A stretch of 64,000 bases of DNA, taken from contig NZ_CP108383.1 in assembly GCF_035958815.1 (NCBI RefSeq), positions 7,130,001 to 7,194,000 on the forward strand. The letters are read 5' to 3'. Of the stretch, positions 9,205-18,050 are shown one piece after another. Numbering within the stretch: the first letter of the stretch is position 1; the number at the start of each line of letters is the position of its first letter. Under the pieces are notes generated by a model that made no database searches, was not told the origin of the DNA, and saw nothing but the letters and a program-made list of their open reading frames with translations. Origin of the DNA: Nocardia sp. NBC_01327 (GTDB lineage: Bacteria > Actinomycetota > Actinomycetes > Mycobacteriales > Mycobacteriaceae). A program made the position numbers and the translations under genes.

Positions 9205-9660
9205 TTATGCCGACGCCGGCGTGGTCTTTTCGATCATGGCGCGCAGTGCGGCGATGTCGTTGTCGAGGTTGCGCTGGAGCATGTGGGCCAGGAGTCGGCC
9301 GATCGGGCGCTGGATGCCGTGCGGGGTGACACGCAGTTCGAGGCGGAGTAGGCAGCGGTCGGGGGTCAGGGGGGTCAGTGTGCGGGCGCCTTGGGCGTCG
9401 GCGCCGGAGACTGTGCGCCAGGTCATTCGGGTACCGGGCTCGACGGTGACAACCTCGCCGGCGTTGTGCCAGGTGCGGCCGGCGAAGCGGAGTTGTTCGG
9501 CGGTTCGGGCGCCGGGGGTGACTATGCCGGGCGGGTCGGCGGTCATGGCGATGACGCCGCTGCGCCAGGCAACATCATTGGCGTAGTCGGCGAGCAGGGT
9601 CCAGACGATCGGGGCGGGCCGGTCGACGATGGTCTCGGCGGCCAGTTCGTAGGCGGTCAC
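9205..9660 (-). CDS. SRPBCC-superfamily protein (polyketide cyclase/dehydrase type)
   Basis: 151 residues beginning at GTG 9660. The pattern ETIVDRPAPIVWTLLADYANDVAWRSG followed by GRTWHNAGEVVTVEPGTRMTWR is typical of START/SRPBCC ligand-binding proteins with a helix-grip fold. Its start overlaps the stop of the SnoaL-like gene by the tetranucleotide GTGA, which points to translational coupling. The ligand cannot be told from sequence. Confidence 0.85.
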   Translation of the reverse strand: MTAYELAAETIVDRPAPIVWTLLADYANDVAWRSGVIAMTADPPGIVTPGARTAEQLRFAGRTWHNAGEVVTVEPGTRMTWRTVSGADAQGARTLTPLTPDRCLLRLELRVTPHGIQRPIGRLLAHMLQRNLDNDIAALRAMIEKTTPASA

Positions 9661-10052
9661 AGCCCGGCCTCCAGAGCTGCCAGCATTGCCGGGGTATCGA
9701 TGTAGGCGCTGTAGCCGACAACGCGCCCCTCGCTCAACTTCCAGACGTGTACCTCGGGGATATCGAAGGCGATCCCGCCCGATCTGGTCGTACCGGTCGT
9801 GCGCCCGACCTGCACCACGTCCGCACCGGCCGTGAACAGGTGTTCGCGGCTCACTTTGCTGTCGATGGCGCCGAGCAGGGTCGTGAAGAATTCGACCGCG
9901 CCCTGATGGCCGTAATAACGCCCGCCCCAGGGTAATTCGGCGGCCTGCTCGATTCTGATATCGGGGTCGAACAGCCGTGGGATCACGGTGAAGTCCTGTG
10001 TGTCGAAGGCTTGGTAGACCTGCGCGATGACGTCGAGATTGGGATGCGGCAT
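9657..10052 (-). CDS. SnoaL-like (NTF2 fold) protein
   Basis: 131 residues if started at ATG 10052, chosen because AGGAG lies 7 nt upstream. Features are a helical start (NLDVIAQVYQAF), the strand-helix core GHQGAVEFFTTLLGAID, and VHVWKLSEGRVVGYSAYIDTPAML. This is the SnoaL-like polyketide cyclase/isomerase superfamily. It forms a two-gene operon with the SRPBCC gene downstream. The pair may act on a common small hydrophobic substrate. Confidence 0.85.
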   Translation of the reverse strand: MPHPNLDVIAQVYQAFDTQDFTVIPRLFDPDIRIEQAAELPWGGRYYGHQGAVEFFTTLLGAIDSKVSREHLFTAGADVVQVGRTTGTTRSGGIAFDIPEVHVWKLSEGRVVGYSAYIDTPAMLAALEAGL

Positions 10053-10146
10053 GGCGACGCTCCTGAGGGCGATATCGATGGGCATCGGGCCCGAGCAGCC
10101 GGTCGGCGGCTCCGGCCGACTATCCCGCCGCGGCGTTTCAATTCCG

Positions 10147-12972
10147 CTACAGCGGTCGGCCCGCAGCCTCGGCGATCATCGCGACCATGGCTGTCCAGCT
10201 CAGATCCGGTTCCGCTGCGGCGGGTGCGGCGGACAGCAGTCGATCCATCCGCTCGATCACCGCGGGATGCGCGAACTGTGCATAGCGGCGCGGGTCCGCG
10301 CCGACACGTTCGGAGTGGTGCACCGCCGCCGCCCGCAGCGCGATCGCCTGCTCCGGCAATCCGCGCACCATCAGGGCGTAGGCGGCGGCATACGCGGCGC
10401 CCAGCGCATCGGAGGTGTTCGATTGCTGCGCGAACACGGTCAGCGCCCGGTCGATGGCCGCGAGCGCCTCGCCGGCAGCGGCGATATCGTCCGGATCCGA
10501 CAGGATCGACAGGGCGAGCACCACATCAGCCATGCCCTCGCACCACAGGTGACCGCAGTCGGCGCTGAGCTCCCGAGCCGCGCGCAACCAGGAAATCGCC
10601 TGCGCCGGTTGACCTTCCATCAGCAACGCCAGGCCCTGCCCGAATTGCGCGCAGCCGCGGATCCAGTCGGGAGCGGGACGGCGCTCGACCTCTGCGATGA
10701 CAGCGTCCACCGCCGCCCGAGTCGGGATCGGGTCACCGAGCGCCGTGAGCGCCAAGGCCCGGTACATCAGCGCGTGCAGCCACAGCTCACGCTCGACCGC
10801 ACCCCCGAGCAGACCCATCGCGGATTCGGCGCGGGCCAGCGCCTCGCGGGGATCACCGGCATGAAACGACACGATCGACAGAGCGAGCAGCCCGTGCGCT
10901 CGCTCTGCAGACGTGGCATCGGCCGCGAGGTCGAGCGCCGTCCGGATGAGATTGCGCCCGTCCACCAGAACACCCAGCGTTCCCCAGGCGAATTGCAGCG
11001 ACGCGGTCGTGCGCAGGGCGTGCACCGGATGGCACGCCAGATCGTAGGTGATGCCCGCCCGGATATTCGGAAGTTCCACCGCCAGCACACGATAGGCCGC
11101 CCCGGCACGATGTCCGGTCAGCAGCGCCGCCTGCTCGCCCGCGAGCGCCCGGACCCATTCCGCATGCGCGGCACGCGTCGCCTCCGGGTCGGGATCGATA
11201 TCGCGGCAATACCGCCGGATGGTTTCCAGCAGCCGATACCGCAGCACACCGGAAGGCGTGCGATCGGTGGTGATCACCGACCGGTCGAGCAGCGACGCCA
11301 GGCTCGCGAGCACGCTGGCATCGGTGGCGCCGGACTGCACGGCTTCGGCAGCCTCCCAGCCGAATCCGCCTTCGAACGGCCACAGCCGCAACAGCATCGC
11401 CCGATCGGCCGCACCCAGATGGTCGATGCTCCAGCCGATGGCCGCCTGCAGGCTGGCATGCCGCGACAGTGATCCGCGCGGCGTGGGGCCGAGCACGTCG
11501 AGCCGGTCCCGAATGTGCGCGGCGACCCCGGCCAAACCGAACGCGCGCTCCCGGGCGGCGGCCAATTCGATCGCCAACGGCAATCCGTCGACGCTCGCGC
11601 AGATATCCCGTGCGGCGGCGAGGTCGTCATCGGTCGGCTGCCAGCCCGGGCGAGCGGCCCGCACCCGGTCGATCAGCAACTGCACCGCGGCACCGTCGGC
11701 GCCGTCCGAGTCGACCGTCTGGAGCGGTTCGATGGTCAGCACATGTTCGCCGTCGATACCCAGCGGTTGCCGGCTGGTCGCGAGTATCCGCAGCTCAGGG
11801 CAGCCCGCGAGGAGTGTCACGGCAAGTTCGGCAATCGGCTCGATCAGATGTTCACAATTGTCGAGCACCAGCAATCCCGGCTGCATGGTGAGCGCCCGCC
11901 GCACCAGGGTCAGCGGATCTCCGGTGATATGGACCAGACCGAGCGCGGTCGCGACCGCCGTCACCACCGCACCGCCGTCGTGGACATCGCCCAGCCGCAC
12001 CAGCCACCGATCGGTCGTATTCGCCTCCGCCGCACAGTATTCGACCGCCAATCGAGTCTTTCCGACTCCGGCGGGCCCCACCAGGCCGACCATGCGCCGC
12101 TCGGCCAGCAGTTCGGCCAGCAATCCCAGCTCCTCGCGGCGGCCGATGAAGACCGACAGCGGCCGCCCGACCGGCCGAAGTGTCGAGGCCGACTGCGAAA
12201 CCGAGTGCGGGCGTTCGGATTCCACCAGCAACAAATTCGGATCATGGTCGAGCATCCGCTGCTCCAGACCGCGCAGCGCGGGCCCCGGCTCCACACCGAG
12301 CTCCTCGATCAGCAGCTCGCGCACCCGGCGCAGCTCGGCCAGCGCATGGGCTTGCCGACCACTGCGATACAGCCCCAGCGCCAGCAGTTCCCACCGCCGC
12401 TCCCGAAACGGCGCCGCGGTCACCGCCTCACTGAGATCGGCCACCGCCGTCGCGGTGTCACCGCACGCCAGCCGCGCCGCCTGCAATTCCTCGACCGCGA
12501 CCTCCCGGAGCTCCACGAGCCGGATCCGCTCGGCCGCCGATCCGGCCGCCTGATCCAGCTCCGGCCACGGATCACCCCGCCACAGGGCCAGCGCCTGCCC
12601 CAGCAGCCGCGCGGCCCGCGCGGCATCACCGGACGCGAGCAGGCGCACCCCGTCGGTGATCAGCTCGGCGAACTGCTGGTGATCGACCCACTCCGGCGGC
12701 ACCGCCAGCAGATACCCGGAGTTGCCACGCTGCAGATGCTCTCGGGCCCCGAGCGCCGAACGCAGTCGCGAGGCCATGACCCGCAGCGTCCCGACCGTAT
12801 GCCGCGGATGGTCCGCACCCCACACCCACTCCGACAGCACCGCATCGGAGACCGGCGTACCCACCGCCATCGACAGGGCCGCCAGAAAGCGCCGCGGCGC
12901 CGGCCCGCCCAGATCCACGGCGCAGCCGTCCAGTTCGACCTCGATCGGGCCGAGCACCCGAACCACCAACAC
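10147..12972 (-). CDS. AfsR/SARP-family transcriptional regulator with NB-ARC ATPase and TPR-like C-terminus
   Basis: A 941-residue multi-domain activator starting at GTG 12972. Residues 1-95 form the winged-helix DNA-binding domain (VLGPIEVELDG, HTVGTLRVMASRLRSAL). Residues about 100-245 are the bacterial transcriptional activation (BTAD) domain. The ATPase module has Walker A LVGPAGVGKTRLAVEY and Walker B GLLVLDNCEHLIE, plus RQPLGIDGEHVL and GLPLAIELAAARE typical of NB-ARC/STAND proteins. The remaining roughly 400 residues are helical and TPR-like. Such regulators often control secondary metabolism. It lies 53 bp downstream of the sigma factor gene on the same strand and may be cotranscribed with it. 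Confidence 0.92.
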   Translation of the reverse strand: MLVVRVLGPIEVELDGCAVDLGGPAPRRFLAALSMAVGTPVSDAVLSEWVWGADHPRHTVGTLRVMASRLRSALGAREHLQRGNSGYLLAVPPEWVDHQQFAELITDGVRLLASGDAARAARLLGQALALWRGDPWPELDQAAGSAAERIRLVELREVAVEELQAARLACGDTATAVADLSEAVTAAPFRERRWELLALGLYRSGRQAHALAELRRVRELLIEELGVEPGPALRGLEQRMLDHDPNLLLVESERPHSVSQSASTLRPVGRPLSVFIGRREELGLLAELLAERRMVGLVGPAGVGKTRLAVEYCAAEANTTDRWLVRLGDVHDGGAVVTAVATALGLVHITGDPLTLVRRALTMQPGLLVLDNCEHLIEPIAELAVTLLAGCPELRILATSRQPLGIDGEHVLTIEPLQTVDSDGADGAAVQLLIDRVRAARPGWQPTDDDLAAARDICASVDGLPLAIELAAARERAFGLAGVAAHIRDRLDVLGPTPRGSLSRHASLQAAIGWSIDHLGAADRAMLLRLWPFEGGFGWEAAEAVQSGATDASVLASLASLLDRSVITTDRTPSGVLRYRLLETIRRYCRDIDPDPEATRAAHAEWVRALAGEQAALLTGHRAGAAYRVLAVELPNIRAGITYDLACHPVHALRTTASLQFAWGTLGVLVDGRNLIRTALDLAADATSAERAHGLLALSIVSFHAGDPREALARAESAMGLLGGAVERELWLHALMYRALALTALGDPIPTRAAVDAVIAEVERRPAPDWIRGCAQFGQGLALLMEGQPAQAISWLRAARELSADCGHLWCEGMADVVLALSILSDPDDIAAAGEALAAIDRALTVFAQQSNTSDALGAAYAAAYALMVRGLPEQAIALRAAAVHHSERVGADPRRYAQFAHPAVIERMDRLLSAAPAAAEPDLSWTAMVAMIAEAAGRPL

Positions 12973-13025
12973 CCCGAAAGCCTAACCGGGATGAGCCCGG
13001 ACCTCGGACGATAGGGGTCGCGGGC

Positions 13026-13919
13026 TCAGCGGCTCAGGGTGATCTCCTGTTCCATACGGGACAATTTCGCGGGATTGCGGACGGAGTACAGGCCGGTGAT
13101 CAAGCCGTCGTCGATGCGCAGCGCCACCACGGTGTCGAGTTCGCCGTTGAGCCGGAGAATCAGGGCCGGGTAGCCATTGACCTGGGTCGGCTCGAACACT
13201 GCCTCGGCCGCGAACCTGCTCCACCCGGCGGATAGAAGGCGGACCACATTGCTCGCGCCCACAACGGGCTTCGGCAGGGCCTGTTTGACACCGCCGCCGT
13301 CACCCATGGCGACAACATCCGGCGCGAGCAGATCGAGAAGGCTTTGCAGATCGCCTGTTTCGACCGCTCGCTGGAACGCGTCGAGCACACCGCGGGTCTC
13401 GGCCTGCGAGACCACCCCGCGCGGCCGGCGTGCGGCGACGTGCGCCCTGGCGCGGTGGGCGATCTGGCGGACCGCGGCCGGGGTCTTGTCGACGGCCTCG
13501 GCGATCTCGTCGTAGTCCAGATCGAAAACCTCGCGCAGCACGAACACCGCCCGCTCGGTCGGGGCGAGCGTCTCCAGCACCAGAAGCATTGCCATCGAGA
13601 CGCTTTCGGCCAGTTCCACATCATCCGCCACATCGGGCGCGGTCAACAGCGGTTCGGGCAGCCACTGACCGACATACGACTCCCTGCGGCGGCCGAGCGT
13701 CCGCAGCCGGGTGAGCGCCTGCCGGGTGGTGATCCGCACCAGATACGCCCGCCGATCCTGCACGATGGCGAGATCGACGCCCGCCCACCGCAGCCACGTC
13801 TCCTGCAGGACGTCCTCGGCGTCGGCGGCCGAGCCGAGCATCTCGTAGGCCACGGTGAACAGCAGATTGCGGTGCGCGACAAATGCTTCGGTCGCCGGGT
13901 CCGGCCGCTCCTCGCTCAC
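13026..13919 (-). CDS. sigJ: RNA polymerase sigma factor, SigJ/ECF41 group, with fused SnoaL-like domain
   Basis: 297 residues starting at GTG 13919. Region 2 (FTVAYEMLGSAADAEDVLQETWLRW) and region 4 (DLDYDEIAEAVDKTPAAVRQIAHRARAHV) are followed by a C-terminal NTF2/SnoaL domain of about 110 residues. That domain contains DGGG (MGDGGGVKQAL) and NPAKL, the two motifs known for ECF41 sigma factors, where the fused domain tunes sigma activity in place of an anti-sigma factor. A perfect candidate ECF41 promoter lies upstream, consistent with autoregulation. The divergent DoxX gene has a second such promoter. Confidence 0.93.
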   Translation of the reverse strand: MSEERPDPATEAFVAHRNLLFTVAYEMLGSAADAEDVLQETWLRWAGVDLAIVQDRRAYLVRITTRQALTRLRTLGRRRESYVGQWLPEPLLTAPDVADDVELAESVSMAMLLVLETLAPTERAVFVLREVFDLDYDEIAEAVDKTPAAVRQIAHRARAHVAARRPRGVVSQAETRGVLDAFQRAVETGDLQSLLDLLAPDVVAMGDGGGVKQALPKPVVGASNVVRLLSAGWSRFAAEAVFEPTQVNGYPALILRLNGELDTVVALRIDDGLITGLYSVRNPAKLSRMEQEITLSR

Positions 13920-13994
13920 GACCGCGCTCCAGACACCCGGAATGTGCTGCCCATGAGTGGCTCCTGTCCTCGATCTCGACCGCGTCCCCCATCA

Positions 13995-14021
13995 GACGCC
14001 GGTCCCTCACATTCTGTGACA
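13995..14021 (-). promoter_or_regulatory. Candidate ECF41-type promoter of the sigma factor gene
   Basis: On the minus strand the sequence is TGTCACA, 16 nt, CGTC. This matches the ECF41 promoter pattern as I remember it (TGTCACA-N16-CGTC). It lies 76 bp upstream of the GTG start. Confidence 0.75.
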
Positions 14022-14031
14022 GCAGCCCTGT

Positions 14032-14045
14032 GTGACGGTCGTCAC
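14032..14045. promoter_or_regulatory. Inverted repeat between the two ECF41 promoters
   Basis: GTGAC-GGTC-GTCAC, perfect 5-bp arms, centrally placed between the two divergent candidate promoters. It could be an extra operator or a by-product of two facing promoter boxes. Confidence 0.35.
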
Positions 14046-14055
14046 CCCGCCGAGC

Positions 14056-14082
14056 TGTCACAGGATTCCGGCCACCGGCATC
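14056..14082 (+). promoter_or_regulatory. Candidate ECF41-type promoter of the DoxX gene
   Basis: TGTCACA, 16 nt, CATC on the plus strand: the -35 box is identical to the sigma gene promoter, the spacing is the same, and one base differs in the -10 box. It lies 34 bp upstream of the DoxX start codon. Confidence 0.7.
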
Positions 14083-14116
14083 TCATGGACAACCCGATCA
14101 CGTACAAGGAGCACCA

Positions 14117-14494
14117 ATGAACGTCACCCTGTGGATCGTCGCCGGAGTACTCGCCGCCGCCTCCCTGTTCGGCGGCATCAGCAAAACCTTCATCCCCAAG
14201 GAAAAACTCGCCGCGGCCCCCGGCGGCGGCTGGACCGCAACCGCTACGGTCCCGTTCGTCAAATCCCTTGGGATCCTGGAACTCCTGGCGGCGCTCGGCC
14301 TGATCCTCCCCGCCGCTCTCGACATCGCCCCGATCATGGTCCCGATCACCGCCACCTGCTGGATCCTGCTGATGGTCGGCGCGGCAATCACCCACCTGCG
14401 CCACAACGAACCCAAGTTCATCGCCGTGAATCTCGTCTACCTAGCCCTGGCGGTCGTCATCGCGTGGGGCCGCTTCGGCCCGTACGCCTTCTGA
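14117..14494 (+). CDS. DoxX-family membrane protein
   Basis: 125 residues with four predicted TM helices and AAGGAG upstream of ATG 14117. The pattern LFGGISKTFIPKEKL, then PFVKSLGILELLAALGLILP, then MVGAAITHLRHNE fits DoxX/DoxX-like proteins. These are commonly encoded beside ECF41 sigma factors and act in redox or quinone-linked membrane processes. It is the likely direct target of the divergent sigma factor. Confidence 0.88.
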   Translation: MNVTLWIVAGVLAAASLFGGISKTFIPKEKLAAAPGGGWTATATVPFVKSLGILELLAALGLILPAALDIAPIMVPITATCWILLMVGAAITHLRHNEPKFIAVNLVYLALAVVIAWGRFGPYAF

Positions 14495-14506
14495 CCTGTA
14501 CCGATC

Positions 14507-15223
14507 TCAGTCGACGCGAATCACGATGGCGGTGGCGTTATCGCTGCCGCCTGCCCGATGGCACGCGCCCAGCAGTTCACCGACCACAGACTGCGGCGGC
14601 GCATCGCGACCGAGATAGGCCCGCAGATCGTTGTAGCCGATCTGATCGGATACGCCATCGGTACACATCAGATACCGGTCGCCCGGCCGCATCGTCACAC
14701 CGAGCACGTCCGGCTCCGGTGCGCCCCCATGCCCGATATACCGGGTCAACTGATATCGCGCCGAGGCAGCCTCCGGCGAATCGAACGGATACCAGCCGTG
14801 CACAGCCCCCAGCCAAGCCATCGTGTGATCAGTCGTCAACAGTTCGAGCAACCCGTCCCGCAATCGGTACACCCGAGAGTCGCCGATCTGCACGATCCAG
14901 AACCCCTGCGGCGCACCGACTATCGCAGTCAGCGTGCACCCGGCCAAAGTCCGCAGTTCATGCCCGATCGGAATCACCCGATCCTGAGCAGCCGCCACGG
15001 CCGCACGCAGCAGATCCGGCCCGGGATCCGCCGCGCTCACCACGTGGCCGACAAAAGTCTCCACCGCCGTCCGCCCCGCCGCCGCGCTACCGGCCCCATC
15101 CCCCATCCCATCGGCCACCACCGCCAGCAGCGGTCGCTCGCGGACGTAGGTGACATCGAAGTTCGCCGAATAGCGTTTGCCCACATCGCTACCCACCGCA
15201 ACGTCGATCGAGTGACTGCGCAC
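14507..15223 (-). CDS. PP2C-family serine/threonine protein phosphatase
   Basis: 238 residues with the PP2C metal-binding motifs: VVADGMGDG, then TLTAIV and IVQIGDSRVYRL, LLTTDHTMA, CTDGVSDQI, and GGSDNATAIVI at the C-terminus. It starts at GTG 15223. It is a cytoplasmic catalytic domain without TM or sensor domains. It is convergent with the DoxX gene, 12 bp between stops. It probably reverses phosphorylation by a Ser/Thr kinase encoded elsewhere. Confidence 0.92.
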   Translation of the reverse strand: MRSHSIDVAVGSDVGKRYSANFDVTYVRERPLLAVVADGMGDGAGSAAAGRTAVETFVGHVVSAADPGPDLLRAAVAAAQDRVIPIGHELRTLAGCTLTAIVGAPQGFWIVQIGDSRVYRLRDGLLELLTTDHTMAWLGAVHGWYPFDSPEAASARYQLTRYIGHGGAPEPDVLGVTMRPGDRYLMCTDGVSDQIGYNDLRAYLGRDAPPQSVVGELLGACHRAGGSDNATAIVIRVD

Positions 15224-15574
15224 CCGCAGATTCTGGCATACGGCTCAGCCGGACCACCCCCGACCCGAACCCCGCTGCAGTTCGGCATTCTCGGGCATCG
15301 AATGCGCAGATTTACGTTTCCTTTTCACATTTCAGCGAATTCAATACGAAAGCCCTACGGGATAGTGCTATTCGGAAGAAAAAGTCATCCCATCGCATGA
15401 TGAATGGCTTTACTTAACGCGTGGAATGGGCTTACTGTGATATTGCTGTGAGCGACAGTCCGATCCGCGGACAACGCTCCGCCGATTCCCTCGGCACCTG
15501 GCCGAAATGGCCTGTGACGCAGCAGATCAGGAACCCACGGGCCACTTTGTTGTGCCCAGAACAGGAGATACTCG
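15224..15574. other. Intergenic region with AT-rich patch
   Basis: About 350 bp between the phosphatase start and a small membrane-protein gene. Bases about 15,300-15,450 are clearly AT-richer than the surroundings and probably hold promoters for one or both genes. No gene is supported. Confidence 0.4.
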
Positions 15575-15805
15575 GTGAACGGGAAGATTCTCGACTGCGC
15601 GGCCGTCGGCGCAGTCGTCGTTACCTTCTTCGCTGTCGCGATCTTCCACCCCGGAGTCGCAAACCTGCTCGTAGGCTGGTTCGGCGCAGTAGCCCTCGGC
15701 TACTACAGCGTATACATCCGCCACGACCCCACCCTCGTAAACGCAACCCGCGGCGGCGAACACACCCTCAACCATTCGACAACCCTGCGCCCCGCCTGGC
15801 GCTGA
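15575..15805 (+). CDS. Small membrane protein, unknown function
   Basis: 76 residues from GTG 15575, with AGGAG about 9 nt upstream. Two hydrophobic segments (residues about 8-25 and 28-46) are followed by a polar tail YIRHDPTLVNATRGGEH. No family recognised. Confidence 0.6.
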   Translation: MNGKILDCAAVGAVVVTFFAVAIFHPGVANLLVGWFGAVALGYYSVYIRHDPTLVNATRGGEHTLNHSTTLRPAWR

Positions 15806-15843
15806 CCGCCGTCCGGACCAACACCCCGCGAACGGCCGAGCCG

Positions 15844-16074
15844 CTAATTCGGTGTCAGAGACACGCAGTTACTCCCGGACTCCGCAGACAGCGACGCACG
15901 CAGATCCTTCAAAAAACAGTAAATCTGCAACGGCAAACCCGAACTACCGCTACCGGCGATCACACTGCTATCCGCAGTCGGGTTCGCCGGCGCGGCCGAC
16001 GCCGGCACACTGGCAAGCGCGGGAACGAAAACCATTGCACCAGTGAACATCACGACACCAAGACGACTTCGCAT
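15844..16074 (-). CDS. Small secreted protein, unknown function
   Basis: 76 residues from ATG 16074, with AAGGAT upstream. A strong signal peptide (MRSRLGVVMFTGAMVFVPAL... ASAAP) leaves a mature peptide of about 45 residues with two cysteines (QIYCFLKDL and SNCVSLTPN). That spacing could allow one disulfide. Convergent with the small membrane-protein gene. Function unknown. Confidence 0.6.
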   Translation of the reverse strand: MRSRLGVVMFTGAMVFVPALASVPASAAPANPTADSSVIAGSGSSGLPLQIYCFLKDLRASLSAESGSNCVSLTPN

Positions 16075-16262
16075 ACAGAAATCCTTTCGACCCACAGAGC
16101 GGAACCGCCCCGCGGGCCGAACATATCCAGCCGCACCTCCCCCGGCCAGCCCCCGGAAACGGTGCCACCGAGACAAGGGGGCACCGAGGTCGATGCAAGC
16201 GCACCAATCCATTTCCGCTGCCATGCAACCGAGCGCATGTAGATCCGGTCGCCAGCATATGC

Positions 16263-16310
16263 GTGCGTTCAGCTGGCACCAGATGGATGCCGCTGGTCGA
16301 TCTTCCGAGG
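16263..16310 (+). repeat. Hairpin-repeat family, left half
   Basis: Carries GTGCGTTC, GGCACCAGATGGATGCCGC and GGTCGATCTTCCG, matching the left part of the interspersed family described under findings. The stem-loop half is not recognisable. It is the first copy met from the left end. Confidence 0.55.
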
Positions 16311-16359
16311 CGCTACGGTGCCCCGATCCGCTCCACCAACCCGGCGTTCGGGAAGAACC

Positions 16360-16773
16360 TCAGTAGAAGAACCAGATGAGATCTCGGCGCTTATTCAGGC
16401 ACGCGTGTGCCCAGTCGGACAGTTGGGTAACGGTTTCGAGCACGTCGGGATCCACGTCTACCGACAGTGCCGGCTCCATCTCATCCCGTAGACCGGCCAT
16501 CGCATCGAAGTCGATGCATCCGGCAGTCGGGTAGGGGAATGCTTGGGGCAGCGGTAAGTCCACTCCGAATGCGAAGTACTCACTCGGTTCACAGCACACG
16601 CCGACAGCGCCGAGCGTTGCCTCGACTTCGGCAAGCCACTCGGAACTCATGTCATAGTCGTTATCCAGCCCCGTCCCGTAGTGCTCACACATCGCCTTGA
16701 AGACGTAGACGTGTATCGCGGCGTCGTTGGAAAGGCGAGGAACCTCATCCAAGTAGCTGGATTCCAGGATCAT
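16360..16773 (-). CDS. Uncharacterised protein (acidic, ends in WFFY)
   Basis: 137 residues from ATG 16773. Acidic with helical N-terminus (DAAIHVYVFKAMCEHYG), then WLAEVEATLGAVGV and a C-terminal helix ending LIWFFY. From memory the pattern W..EV...L...GV ... PLP ... FFY recurs in an uncharacterised actinobacterial family, but I cannot confirm a name. Stands alone. Confidence 0.6.
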   Translation of the reverse strand: MILESSYLDEVPRLSNDAAIHVYVFKAMCEHYGTGLDNDYDMSSEWLAEVEATLGAVGVCCEPSEYFAFGVDLPLPQAFPYPTAGCIDFDAMAGLRDEMEPALSVDVDPDVLETVTQLSDWAHACLNKRRDLIWFFY

Positions 16774-16882
16774 CTTCGTCAGCGCTTGCCGAGCGGGAAC
16801 GCGTTGCCCCCATTCTCTGGCCTCGACGTCCAGATAGTCGAGTTCGTCCGCGAGTCAATGCCAGCTGGTAAGAACATGGTCG

Positions 16883-17752
16883 ATGACAATTCGGAACACC
16901 GTCCTCAGTGGGTCAACCACCGCGGCGGCACAAGCTCTGGAGAACATGCCCCGGGACGACCGTTGGTGGACGTTCGAACGGTACCTTTGTGATTTGTTCG
17001 CCCAGAATCATCCCTGGGCCGAAGCTGATGGACACCTCCACGATCCTCGCCTGCGTCTACGAGTCGCCCATGCGCGTGTGCTACGCGAAGAAGACATGGC
17101 AGGACAGGATCTTTCGGAGGAGCGACCCTCTGCCTGCGCGCCTGAGGAAGCCGAATACTGGTTGGTTCCAATGCGACTGCAGTCCTGGGAAGCGAGGAAC
17201 TGGGATATCAAACATCTCTGGCGCTACTACGAGCAGGGCGCCGGCGTCGGCCGGGTCCCGGACTTCCCTTCCGAGGGTCTGGCGCTCCCAATGCTTGTGC
17301 TCCCCAAAGAACACCGGAGTCGGCCTGTCTATCCCTCGGCCTTCGGCTCGATGGAAATACAGCGCACGATGATCGATCACATCACCGTCGTCCGCGGGAC
17401 AGCAGAGGAAGCCATTGCCCACCAGCTCACGATCAACGACTGGGAACAACCGGAAGTGCCTGCACAGGCAGCGACGGTCGATTTCTCCGACGCCTACCCC
17501 GCACTGCTCAGCGTCTTGGGCGGCGATGGTGCCTTCGGTCGAGCTTCTGAATCCGAAGGGCGCCTGAGACTTTGGCGGCTCCTCTACTCGATGGCAGGAT
17601 CGACAGATCTCGACGACATCAATGACTTCGTTGCTCGGGTCCGTTGTATGACCTGGCGTGACCTGAGCGACGACATCTGGTACATACACCTAGCCATCGA
17701 AGACCCGACCCAGCGCACCACCTGGATACTGGACGGTCAAGACTTCGACTGA
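16883..17752 (+). CDS. Uncharacterised protein, probably frameshifted near 17,145
   Basis: The open frame gives 289 residues. From about 17,150 onward codons have the high GC third position expected here (LQSWEARNWDIKHLWRYYEQG ... ITVVRGTAEEAIAH). Between about 17,028 and 17,140 a different frame, starting at ATG 17028 (MDTSTILACVYESPMRV), has the stronger third-position GC bias. A single-base indel may therefore separate the true N-terminus from the rest. No domain recognised. Confidence 0.45.
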   Translation: MTIRNTVLSGSTTAAAQALENMPRDDRWWTFERYLCDLFAQNHPWAEADGHLHDPRLRLRVAHARVLREEDMAGQDLSEERPSACAPEEAEYWLVPMRLQSWEARNWDIKHLWRYYEQGAGVGRVPDFPSEGLALPMLVLPKEHRSRPVYPSAFGSMEIQRTMIDHITVVRGTAEEAIAHQLTINDWEQPEVPAQAATVDFSDAYPALLSVLGGDGAFGRASESEGRLRLWRLLYSMAGSTDLDDINDFVARVRCMTWRDLSDDIWYIHLAIEDPTQRTTWILDGQDFD

Positions 17753-17839
17753 CGCGACAGCGTGACGACAGTTGAACCGTACTGGGAACTTCATCCTCAA
17801 CTCGGCTACTTAGACACTTGATGCAGGGCCGGGTCCAGG

Positions 17840-18050
17840 CACCTAAACTCGTACGATCAGGCCTGACCAGAGCACCACCTGCCTGCGGATCCATCGGTCG
17901 TAGATATCCCAAATTCCGCAATTCAGTGCGTTCGGCCGACCTCGGATGGCCACCGCCGGTTGATCTTCCGATGCACTGCGCTGACCGGTTCAGTCAGCGC
18001 GAACAGCGGCATGACCAGACATTCAAGCGGGTGCGCAGCGGTCCGATCAG
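17840..18050. repeat. 210-bp duplicated segment, copy 1, containing a hairpin repeat
   Basis: Closely similar to 47,821-48,028; the first 75 bp are almost identical and the rest is clearly related. It begins with codons for LNSYDQA-stop, a remnant of a gene 3' end, and ends in GATCAG, which supplies the TGA of the minus-strand gene at 18,047. The embedded hairpin has arms GCGCTGAC (17,978-17,985) and GTCAGCGC (17,993-18,000). Confidence 0.85.

Noticed and set aside
10027..13014. Plus-strand open frames opposite the AfsR-type gene
   Set aside because: They are Arg/Gln/His-rich shadows of a clear 941-residue minus-strand protein.
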